Assembly: GCF_031143425.1 (NCBI RefSeq) | Contig: NC_090445.1 | Location: 1,193,718,691-1,193,782,690, forward strand | Direction of reading: 5' to 3' | Origin: Pleurodeles waltl | Taxonomy: Eukaryota > Chordata > Amphibia > Caudata > Salamandridae | Length of the DNA: 64,000 bases | Made by a program: the position numbers and the translations under genes | In this document: positions 22,280 through 32,350 of the stretch, one piece after another | Position numbering within the stretch: the stretch's first letter is position 1 | Layout: each line of letters opens with the position of its first letter | The notes under the pieces: generated by a model | Told to the model about the DNA's origin: nothing | What the model saw: the letters and a program-made list of their open reading frames with translations, nothing else | Database searches by the model: none

Positions 22280-24001
22280 TTGCCACTAGACAGTTATGAT
22301 ACTATCAATTATACTGACGGATCAGCACAACCGGCTGTAGGTACTAAACATCAATACTCGGCAGCTTGCGCAGCCGTGTGTGGAGTGATGGAAGATGGAG
22401 TTTTCCACCCTCACAATACCTACACGCAGACCCTAGGGGACTGCACAGCCCAGTTGGCTGAGCTTAAAGCTCTTCTTCTAGCGCTCGAACATACTGAGAC
22501 AGGAAGCCAGACTTTGATAGTCTGTGATTCATATTACTGCGTCCAGTCATACAATGAATATCTCAATCATTGGAGACTGAACGGGTTTAGAGATTCCAAG
22601 GGGAATACCATTAAACACAAAACATTGTGGGGGAGGGTGGCTGATCTTAGGGATAAGCTGCCGTGTGTCCATGTAGTTCATACATTAGGACACCAGCGTG
22701 TAGGAATACACGTTGCCGGTAATACATTGGCTGATGAAGCAGCCAAAGCATCAGTAGCTACGGCTTCTGTGGCTGCAGTGACTCGTTCTCGGACAAGGTT
22801 GGATAATGAAATACTGATTGCCGTTAAAGCTTTGGCTGCTGGCAAGGCCCTTCCGAAAGAATACCCTACAAACTCTACTTACCATATCAGTGCACAGAAT
22901 GTTGCTTATACAACAATTCCTGGGGTTGGAGATCGAGTGATCCCCAATGAAGACCAGAGATTAGAGCTGATTACAGCAGCACATGAGGGTGTCGCTTCTG
23001 CACATGCTGGTGTTCAGGCCACGATAACAATACTACAGCAACGATACTGGTGGCCTGGTCTATGCAGACGAACTAAACAGTATGTCTTTTGCTGTGACAT
23101 ATGCCAGCAGATTAAGGGCTCTAATATCAAACGCCCTCCGCAGACATCCCTCTTAGTGTCAGACAAGCCACTTCAGTGTGTGTACCTAGACCATTGTGGT
23201 CCCTTACAGCCTGATGGTGCATACAAATATATTTTAGTGGCTGTGGATTCCTGTTCTAGTTTCCTGTGGGTATGGCCAGAGCGGTCGGCTGACGCCCGGA
23301 CTGTTATAAAAGATTTGCTGATCTTTATCGGTACATATGCGGTTGCAGCATTCCATTCGGACCAGGGCCCTGCGTTTGCCTCTAAGGCATTCAGGGACAC
23401 CATGGGGACGATGGGTGTTGAACTCCATTACTCCTCACCATACCATCCCGAGGGAAATTCGGTCGCGTAGAGGCGGAATCGTGATCTAAAGCAATCCTTA
23501 ACAGCTCGAGTATTAGGTTCAGGCCGCAGTTGGTTACACCACCTATATGGGGTCCAGAGAGCACTGAATAATCTGCCAAGACGGTCCTTGGGGGGAAAGT
23601 CTCCATATGAGGTTCTCTTTGGGATACCTATGTATGTCCCAGATCTTGATGCCCCTGGTATGGTGGCAGCAGAAACGCCATTTGACATAAAAGAACGTCT
23701 CACTGTTTTACAGGAGCTGCAACAATTTTGTGATGATAGATCATCTGCAAGTGCTGCCACCTTAAGAATAAGGGAATTGGCGAAAACTTCGACTGGCTGG
23801 ATTCCTAACGTTGGGGATCTGGTTCGTGAGAAGACCGCTGTGAAAACGGAGTTCGGTCCATCATACAGAGCACCTGTACCTGTATTGGGAATAAAAGGCA
23901 CCAGGGTTGTCATCCTACCACCATTGTCTGGTTCTAAATCGAATAGATTCATCTCCATTGATGACATCAAATTACACCATGTGGACGATTCTCCACAGTA
24001 G
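22280..24001 (+). pseudogene. pol: pol part 2: RNase H and integrase, in-frame stop
   Basis: The first 60-150 codons carry RNase H: DGSAQ, LAELKAL, VCDSYYC and a late GNTLADEAAK supply the D-E-D-D set. Integrase follows. The HHCC zinc domain has AAHEGVASAH and CCDICQQ. The DDE core has the first Asp in YLDHCGP, the second in FHSDQGPAF, and the Glu in YHPEGNS. Directly after this Glu block a TAG at 23468-23470 breaks the frame. The same frame then stays open to a TAG at 24001 and encodes the C-terminal DNA-binding part of integrase. No separate ATG exists; the frame begins just after the stop of the RT ORF. The 4-bp target duplication around the provirus fits a foamy-type integrase. Confidence 0.82.
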
Positions 24002-24091
24002 ACCAGGAGGTCCCTTGGGTGGTTCCCGATCCCCTCTCACTACCCAACAGGACATCCATCTACATAGTAGGATGAACATCACTGCTACTGA

Positions 24092-27057
24092 CTATGCAAG
24101 CATGTCAACTGCTGTTCCAGACACTTCCTCGACCATGGGAGGGCGGAAAATGAACTTTTGTTGGTTCCAGTCACATATTCCGTGACCACCCCGCTTCAAG
24201 ATTTGGCTGTATTTTACACGAACACTTCCACGACTAATGATGTTGTCTATCAAGAACCTCCACGAGCAGTGGATCAAAATTCAGCGGGTCCTGTGTTTGC
24301 AGAGACTTCCTCTGGCTATTTCATTGACATTGATGATTTTTCTTCGGATTCATCCTCAACTCTGTCTGACAAACTTTCAAAAAGTAGTAAGCTGTATCGA
24401 TGGCTTAAAAAGAACTATTTGATCTACCCATGGAACTATCTATGGTTCTGTTTGACATTTATTGCGTTATTTTTATGGATTGGTTTTGTGACTGTGTTCT
24501 TTTTGCTGATTAATGGTCACTATATTCCTGATCGCTCCTCTGTGGAGCCTGTTGATGAAATTTTTACACCACATCATTCTTCACATAAGGTCCAACGGGA
24601 TTTGTCCCCTGTAAATATTACAGCTATGCCAATTACTGATGGGATTGTGTGGGACAGAGTTCCATTCTATATATACGGGCCTACAGAGATAATTCAAATC
24701 CCATATGTGTTCAAAATTTCAATGTCTGATGTTATTACACCTAATGTTGTCTCTGATGATTGGGATGTCCTAACAGTTGATTCCATGCTAGCTGAAATGA
24801 AGGACTATTCCACTTTTGGAAGTGATGATGTATATGATTATACAATGAATTATGGGGAAATGTTCTGCTATAACAATTGGGGACATCACTACCTACACCG
24901 TGCAACTAAATATAGGCCTCTCTTGAACTACACGCAGTGGGAACACTGTTCCACACCAAGGGTGGGGAGTCCAAAGTATTACAGCGATAAATTTACATAC
25001 TTTTCCGGGCATGATACAAGAAAAGCAGAGTCGTATTATTTTAAAATACCTCCGGCACAAATTAGAAAACTTTTGCTAACAGATACAAAACTGATTTATT
25101 CAGATCCCTTTGTTTCCCGGCTCTCGCTTGAGGGTTACGAATATTGGAAAAACACTATTGATTTGAAAAGTGTATGGGGAACACAAGATTGGCAGATACA
25201 GGGTAAAGAGGCTTTGTTTCGGGCATGCCTGATTCCTGTGCAAATGATTTTCTTAAATGACACTATTGAGCAGACATCCTGTCTGGGGTTAGCAAAAATA
25301 AAAGAACTGAACACGCCCAGTATCCCTACTCTGACAAAATTTAGAGATTGACAACACTTTCTTAATGTCTCCGAAGACAGGCTAGATGCACTGGTTAAGG
25401 CTGGAACCTATAATTCTTCACTTTCCCGTCCCGGCGGGTGGTTGGTATGGCCCTCCGACACTGATGAGTGTCAAAAGAGTTTTTTGAACTCTTCAGTGGG
25501 TTTTTCAATTACCAGGCCTGACCCTCGCTTTCTATCAGGTCAACATACAGGTATAATTACGACATACAGTGTGGGTAAGCTGTGCCAGCAATGGGTGCAG
25601 ACAAACACGTTGACAGCGGTTAAGAAACACCTGAACACTCTTTCTGACAGTATAGACTTGCAGGATTTCCTGTTAGGTCCTAGAAAACAACGCTCGAAAC
25701 GGTTTTTATATGCTGTGTACAATGAAATTTGGAAACTTTCCCAGATAGAGGCTGCTACACGTTTAAGGCAACTCGATAAAGAAAATTTGGAAAAAACATT
25801 AGCTGTTGTCGACAATGGCATGAACACGCTGTCCAACAGGATTTATACACTATCAAATATAGTGTTGTCTGCTATTGATATCACTCAGACAGACTTGTCC
25901 CGGTTATATCATGGGCAAACACAGCTACGTTCCATCATGCAGCTGGGTTGGACATTGCAGACACTGAAAAGTGGCCACATTCCATGGAGGTACATTAATG
26001 GGAGTGAACTATTTACTGCTATTAATTTTTCCAGGGAACAAGAGACAATGGCTAAAAGAGAGGCTAGTTTCACCCTGCTTCAAGTAGAAAAGTTAGATAA
26101 TTTGCCCTTCACAGTAGCAGAGAGTCCTTCGACTATTTGGCTCTTGCACGGCATTATTAATTTACCGATTTCAACGTTTCGTTTCTCGAGCTGCCTGAAA
26201 CATCTTGCCGTGGGACGATATGAGCGGCTAGGAGATAGCTTTATTAAGGAAGAGTGGGAGTTGCCCTTTGATTATAAATGTCTGAACGGTGAACAGGAGG
26301 TCTTTCTTAGTGGAAGTGAATGTGAGACTGCTGTTCGTCATTCAATGATATGCAAACAGGTGTCTCTTCACGGTCTTTGCAATGCGGGGGTCGCGAATTT
26401 GGCCTGTTTTCTGAAGGGTACTCCCGTCCCCTTGATTCGTCCAGTGTTTCATGTACTTTCCAATGGAAGTTATGTTCTACTAAACGATCAAAGCTGTTGC
26501 GGCATGCGACCTGGAATTGCCTACGCAATCTCAGTCACGAAGGTCGTTACGTGTTGTGGACATATTTTGTTTCCCCCACACGAGAGATAAAAGTATCTGA
26601 CATGTGGCCCCACATAGATACTATTAATATGAACTATGACAAGTTGAGTAGACTTAAGGCGCTATTGTTTCAGAAACAGGTCGCCTTGACATCCGCAAAA
26701 GAGACGTATGCTCTCCAGATTGCGAGATCATCAGCCGAGATACAATCCCTTTTAAATACCTATTTCCCCAAACACTTTGGAGAGCTGGTATCCAGAATAT
26801 TCAATGCTTCAAGCACCACTGGGATTGTGCATTTCTTTAAGGCTGTCGGGTCTGGTTTCGTGTCCATCTTCCATACTGTCTTCGGAGTCATCCCATCAGC
26901 CATCCATTCTCTCTTTTCCAGTGTGTTTGGTGGCTTTCCAATTATTTTGGCTTTAATTGGCGGACTACTACTGCTATTTCTTCTGATTCGCGGTGGTTGT
27001 TTCTTTCCGGCAACACAGAGCAATGGAGCCGCTCCAGCCAACTCCACTGTGCCGTGA
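24092..27057 (+). pseudogene. env: env of the foamy-like provirus (one stop, one frameshift)
   Basis: The envelope precursor is open from 24092 in the main frame, with no ATG in that frame before a hydrophobic leader. The true start is unresolved and may need splicing. A membrane helix at about 24435-24525, with Trp and Phe residues before it, resembles the foamy leader peptide. A dibasic-like site follows near 24585-24600 and would release the leader. The surface part has several N-glycosylation sequons. TGA at 25349-25351 interrupts it; the same frame then continues to 26590. A furin-type RSKR lies near 25690-25705 and precedes the transmembrane subunit, which has heptad-like helices. A frameshift between about 26350 and 26590 moves the end into another frame, which closes at 27055-27057 after a C-terminal membrane anchor (about 26934-27000). 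No lysine ER-retrieval tail is seen. Confidence 0.72.
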
Positions 27058-27511
27058 GCGCATGGTTCGGATCTTCGGTGCACCTTTGCTGGTGGAACTG
27101 GAGCTTGACTGGTCGTTGTCATTCCGGCCACTTCTCTGGTGTGTTCAACCAGTCTTCCGCTGCACATGGTGTCTCTTTGAAAATCTGCCTATGGTCTGTC
27201 TTGCTGTTGCACCGACATCTCCTGTGGACCACGAACTGCTGATGTCCTCGATGAGGGTTCATACACGGTCATGCCCCTTGAGAATGAGGTTGCTCCGCGA
27301 GGCCACCTATGAGCCTTCCGTTATGAGATCTACCATGGATGAGGACACTGCAGCAAGTATTGATGCACCAGGAAATATGGCTCTCTTCTGCTCTGTGGAT
27401 CCGTTTGTCCGCCCAGAACTAGACTTAACTTCGGACGATGTTGTCTCATTTTTTTGGTCCTTGACTGGTGACTTCGATGACATTCTTCAAGATCATGCGT
27501 ATAACACATAA
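27023..27511 (+). CDS. Candidate accessory ORF in the tas/bel position
   Basis: This 162-codon ORF starts at an ATG at 27023, inside the env end and in another frame, and closes 246 bp before the 3' LTR. Foamy viruses carry their transactivator (tas/bel1) exactly here. The N-terminal half is Cys/Trp/Leu-rich and its frame may not be the natural one. The last 50 residues are acidic with bulky hydrophobics (SDDVVSFFWSLTGDFDDILQ), the composition of an acidic activation domain. No family can be recognised by eye. The start is uncertain because another frame is also open at about 27200-27338, so splicing or a frameshift is possible. Function as a transactivator is a hypothesis. Confidence 0.4.
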   Translation: MEPLQPTPLCRERMVRIFGAPLLVELELDWSLSFRPLLWCVQPVFRCTWCLFENLPMVCLAVAPTSPVDHELLMSSMRVHTRSCPLRMRLLREATYEPSVMRSTMDEDTAASIDAPGNMALFCSVDPFVRPELDLTSDDVVSFFWSLTGDFDDILQDHAYNT

Positions 27512-27749
27512 TTTGATGAATTGACTTGCCATTCCCGATTCCAAATTATGCAATTAAATAGAGATTTGCTGTTGCACGCTGTACTTGTCATAGTTGATAT
27601 TAACATCTCTGTATGTATTTATAGACGGATTTGTTTTTAACACATGCAAATGCTTTTTTTGCCTTGTTTTAGCATTTAGCTTTTAGTTCAGGAGCAGTTT
27701 TTTTTAGCTTTTTGGGTTCCTGTACCTTCATCATACCTGTAACGGCAAT
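27512..27749. other. Non-coding 3' end of provirus
   Basis: An AT-rich stretch between the accessory ORF and the polypurine tract; no further ORF or site is recognised. Confidence 0.5.
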
Positions 27750-27757
27750 GGGGAGGG
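27750..27757 (+). promoter_or_regulatory. Polypurine tract
   Basis: GGGGAGGG lies immediately before the 3' LTR start (TGTAGTG at 27758), the position at which plus-strand DNA synthesis is primed. Confidence 0.8.
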
Positions 27758-28875
27758 TGTAGTGAACCCTAGTTCGTTTTAATGGGATAGTATGAGTTAG
27801 CTTAGCCGCTGGCTTGTAGACTCGTGCCCCCGTCACCTAGTGACTTTTAACCTACTTAGCTTGCTCTGTCTTAGCCCATTTAATTATTTATTTCTTCTAA
27901 GATGGCTGCCTTGTTTATAGTTAGGCCACTTGTTATGAGTTATATTATCAGTGTCACCGTGCCAAGGCGTCAAGATCAAGCACCTAAGACAAACAAACAG
28001 TAGGTGTTCACACTTAGGGATTTTCCCTCTCTATACTTTCGAGGGATTGTTGATATTAATTGCCGTCCCAAGCATGCCTGTTATCTATTGTTTTGGAATA
28101 CACCTACGTCAGGGGACCTAGTAGATCTGTATTAATACATCACACTTTAGACAGATAATCAGAGGGATTCCGACCAGAGGGCATCGCCACCATCGCTGAT
28201 ACCGATGCTGCAGTCGTCAAGACGCTGACCCAGTCTTCGTGTCCCTACGAAGTCTGAGATAGAGACCTCATTCCAAGGTAATGAGGGTTGGGGGCTCCAC
28301 TCATGGACACGGTTTTGGCAGATTAGGTTTAGCAAACCCAGCTCTCCTTTAGGTAGGAGGTTAGGCCTATTCTCATTAGGATATTAGGGTATTAGGGCAT
28401 ATTCCATCTTATACATACATATATATATTTCTTTCATATATTGCAAAAATGGTGGGGGTCTTTATAACCATGACTCTCTTCTTCACAATACTGTTTCTTG
28501 GTATATTCATTATCCTAATCATTGCAGTTCATGCAACTTATCGCAAATTGCAGTTATGTTAAATAAAAGCTATTATAACTTTACTGCATCTGTGTCATTG
28601 CCTGTGTTTGTATGAGACATAATATATCTGTGAGAAAAGGGTAATCTCCGTTCACCCACGACATACCCTGAGATATCTTACTTTGATTCCATGCGTAAGC
28701 GACTGCCACAAATCACCTTTTACTATTGTGTTTCTGGTGAGGTGCTGCTAGTGAGCTGGTGAGGTTGGGACAACAGCTGCGACTTGTTGTAGGAAAGACT
28801 CAGTCGCCTACAAACAAAAGTACTGTTATCTTTAAACCAGTAGTCTTGCCCAGAGCAAGAGTCCAAACTACGACA
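27758..28875 (+). repeat. 3' LTR of the foamy-like provirus
   Basis: It matches the 5' LTR over its whole length with scattered substitutions and one TA-tract length difference. It ends CTACGACA followed by the GTAT target duplication. The microprotein ORF (28449-28562) and AATAAA (28562-28567) are retained; the TATA box reads TATTAATA. Confidence 0.92.
28449..28562 (+). CDS. 37-aa membrane microprotein ORF in the 3' LTR
   Basis: Same ORF as at 18446-18559, with no amino-acid difference that I can find. Its TAA overlaps the AATAAA polyadenylation signal. Confidence 0.4.
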   Translation: MVGVFITMTLFFTILFLGIFIILIIAVHATYRKLQLC

Positions 28876-28879
28876 GTAT

Positions 28880-29655
28880 GCTGGTCAGAGAGGTAGCTAG
28901 GTACTAGTTGGCCTAGTATGTGGGTCTTGTGGATTGAGGAGCTGGTCTGGGGAGTTCCAGCCAAAATATGTGCCCCCCATAGAGACCCATCTTGGAATGT
29001 ATGGCACCGGTTTGGTTGCTGTTTCAGTGCTAAGGTATCACTGTGTGGTTGAAAAAGCAAAGAATAAACACATAACACAACAGAAATTCTCACCCAAAAC
29101 TCCCTCCCTGCAGGACGGACTTAAAACTGCCTGCCCCCCTGACTCTTCAGAGCGCCTCTTGGTCAAAAACATAGAATGAACTGTGGGGATTGTAGGCTCC
29201 CCCCGAACTGCCAACTGGCCAATGGTCCCTCCCACCCCCACCCCCCTGGAAGAGAGTTACCAAGGCTATGCAAATACAAGGAGTTTCTTGTCCATTCTTC
29301 TGAGAGTGTAGTTAGACAGAGAATGTCAGTGGACGGTTGCGTGTCTCAACATGCAATGGTACATTATATAAGAATTGCAAGTAAGCGAGTATAAGTTCAA
29401 TTAATCGGTTTTGATCACCTCCCAGTCAACAGTGTATTCACAGGCAGCTGCATCTCTCATCCACTTCCTCAGTCTTCCGATTCTCACAGCTCCATTAGGG
29501 GGTTGGGTTTGCTTCCTTGACATTGTGGACGAAGGCCAGGTCCAGCACCGCCAACTGTTCTCCATCCTTTGCGCCATTCCTAGGTTTCCTCAGTAGCATT
29601 GAAGGAGCACCCATCTGAGGCCACACATAGTTTAGCTGTAAATGTCATTGAGTAC
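28880..29655. other. Flank between provirus and Harbinger element
   Basis: The first part should be the upstream continuation of the L1 copy split by the provirus (the inter-ORF region on the minus strand), but I cannot recognise ORF1. From about 29250 to 29655 I see no gene or element ends. Confidence 0.35.
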
Positions 29656-30052
29656 TTAGGGGCATATTTATACTCTGCTTGCGCTGAATTTGCGTAATTT
29701 TTTTAATGCAAATTCGGCGCAAAACTAACACCATATTTATATTTTGACGCTAGACCCTGCTAGTGTCAAAATATCTCCGTGTGCGTAATTTTCTGGATGC
29801 ATGAAACCACCTTGCGTTAATGACATGCAAGGTAGGCGTTCCAGTCCAAAAAATGACTTAAACACCCGCACGCCATATATATCCAACCGCGCAAAAATGC
29901 CACATGGCTGGGAGGCGGAGTCGAAAAATGTCACACAGCCCGATTTGCGTCAAAAATTAACATCTGGGTCAGGGCAGGCGTTAAAATGGGGCAAACACAC
30001 CAGTACTTAAGGAAAACACACAGAAGCAACATCAGAACTCCAAAAGGAAGAC

Positions 30053-32350
30053 ATGGAGGTGCTATTCATCCAGCATGAACGAAGACGCAGAGCACAGGAC
30101 CAACAGCAGCAGCTTCCACCACACCAGCAGGGACCCCAAGGGCAACGCAGAAGGCAGGAGAGGATATTCCGGACCAGGACAACCCTTCAGGGCCTCAGGG
30201 AACATGACATCATCCAGAGGTACAGACTAAACTGGCAAGCCATACAGCAGCTGCTGCGCCACATTGAGCCACAGTTGGCACCCAGCTTGCAGTTACCCCA
30301 CATCATTCCACCAGAGACCAAGCTGCTAGCTGTCCTCCACATGTTGGCAAGTGGCTCTTTTCAAACCACTGGTGCCCTGGTTGCCGAGATCTCACAGCCC
30401 TCATTCTCTGCCTTTCTACCCAAGGTATTGGATGCCATCATCTCCCTCACATCCCGCCACATCAGCTTCCCCAACACACAGCAGAAGCAGCAGGAGACCA
30501 AACAGGGCTTTTATCAAATTCATGGCTTCCAGCACGTGCTTGGTGCCATTGACTGCACACATTGTGCCACCTGCTGCAACCAAGCATTTATACTGCAACA
30601 GGAAGCACATACACTCCATCAATGTGCAGGCCATTGTGGAACACCGGGGATTGAACACCAACATTGTGGCAAAGTATCCTGGGAGTGTACATGATTCATT
30701 CATCTTCCACCACTGCACCATCAATCAAGACTTGGACAGGATGGACAATATGGAAATGGCCTACTTGGTGGTAAGTACAGAAAACTAGTTATATACACAC
30801 TGCACAGCAACCCTGTAGGACATAGAACACGTACACCAGTACATGGACATGTGGCCAGGAAGACACTGAGGTTGTGACACTGCTAATCATGTTTGAAATC
30901 CTGACCCAATGGGATGCACACCTGACAGATGTAAATAACAATAGATGCCACACCAGAGCCACAATGGACAAATTTAAAACCACACAGTGACAATGACATG
31001 GCCTTAACTGGCAGTACAACTTGGAAGATGAATCTTACAATATCACATCAATAACACTTAATCACACGCCCTTCCAAGCAATACGTACTGTGTAAGGGGT
31101 GTGTAATGTGTTTCGCTGCAGGTCAAATACCATGAGACACATAGCAGGATGATGCTGACTCTAATGAAGGTGACATGGAAACATTGAGGCCGTACCAACA
31201 TCTCACATCACTCCTGGGGTGACATTGCCCGCTACCAATAAGGAATTGGACTGTGCAAAGAAAACATATTGATGTGACAATATTGCAAAATGCACATTGC
31301 TACACACACAGATTGAGACAATTACACATATACACAACAGATGTACAAGCACATGAACCTTCTGACACTTAAACCTTCACCCCCACAACCAAGTTAGCCG
31401 GCGTACCTGGACCAGGTTCACGTTTGCACAAGAGCCAACTTGGTGAGGGCACAAAAAAAGGTTTGCATAGAACTTGTCACACATGGGATATTTGTGCATT
31501 GTCAATTGTGAACACTTCAGTGCTGCAAACATATGGAGATGTGTTGTACATTGTCACCTAGCCAAATCAAAGGTCCTCACTGTGTTTTTCACATACTATT
31601 ACATATGTTGAATTGGATGGGATGTTCAGGCCATATAGTGCTACCACCACAGTGGAATCAATTCGGTGTGTGGAAGTATCATGTCGCCTCCAGTGAAGGC
31701 ACATGGACACTTCTTTCACATGACATAATGCATGGGAGATACTCAATGAACTGCAAGTTTACAAATATACCGCTGATATCAGGTCAATCAGCATAACACC
31801 AGTTTAGATAAATAAACAACCCAATTCTGAAAGAAAATCCTAGAAGCCTAGGATCCCACACAGTAACACAAACAGATGAGTCACAGACGACACAAGATAA
31901 CTGCCATGCAAAGTGATAATCAAGGTGCAAGCAACATCCAAATATTTACACTCATTTTCTCTTTCAGCTGATTAGGGTTATGGGATCCAGCCATGGATCA
32001 TGACCCCATTTGCCAACCCAAGCACAGCAGCAGAGCGTGCCTATAATGAGGCACATCGGAGGACACGCACCATAGTAGAGAGGACTTTTGGCATCCTGAA
32101 GTCAAGATTCAGGTGTCTCGACATCACCGGAGGCAGCCTCTTATATTCACCTGAAATGGCCTGCAAGATCATTTTGACCTGTGGCATCCTGCACAACATT
32201 TGTGTAAGGAGGAACATTCCCCTCTATGAACCAGACCCACAAATGCCTGAAGAGGAGGATGCTGTTCGTCAACATGAGGGGGACCATCCAAACACTGCTG
32301 CTGGATTGCGTCGGAGACAACACATTGTACAAAACCTCTTCGAACTATAG
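30053..32350 (+). pseudogene. Harbinger transposase (HARBI1-like, DDE_Tnp_4), two exons
   Basis: It would cut and join the element's ends as a DDE nuclease. Exon 1 starts at ATG 30053 (MEVLFIQHERRRRAQ, basic, Gln-rich). It continues through a helix-turn-helix-like segment (IIQRYRLNWQAIQQLLRHIEP), then GTKLLAVLHMLASGSFQ-type sequence written here with ETKLLAVLHMLASGSFQT. The first catalytic Asp is in VLGAIDCTH (about 30540-30566). A one-base shift follows directly. The second Asp is in KYPGSVHDSFI, in the next frame (to 30770). A GTAAGT donor at 30771 and a CTTTCAG acceptor before 31968 define a 1.2-kb intron. Exon 2 carries a TAG at 31973-31975 in the expected GDSGY motif, then the third catalytic residue in VERTFGILKSRFRCLD, and ends at 32350. 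It is inactive as it stands. Confidence 0.85.
30771..31967 (+). other. Transposase intron
   Basis: GTAAGT...CTTTCAG boundaries. No ORF or nested element was recognised in it. Confidence 0.65.

Larger units (their letters stand above)
17751..28875 (+). mobile_element. Foamy-like endogenous retrovirus, full-length provirus
   Basis: This 11.1-kb provirus has two LTRs of 1122 and 1118 bp and is flanked by the 4-bp duplication GTAT (17747-17750 and 28876-28879). The order is LTR, primer-binding site, gag, pol (PR-RT-RNaseH-IN), env, candidate accessory ORF, polypurine tract, LTR. Foamy-like traits are these: pol starts at its own ATG and overlaps gag in another frame; Gag has no visible CCHC knuckle but a basic, Arg-rich tail; RT has YVDD; Env has an N-terminal membrane-spanning leader; and a gene-sized ORF lies downstream of env. 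The two LTRs differ at roughly two dozen sites by eye, suggesting about 2% divergence and a fairly recent insertion. Breaks exist in gag, pol (two) and env (two). The spumavirus-like assignment is an inference from architecture and motifs. Confidence 0.8.
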
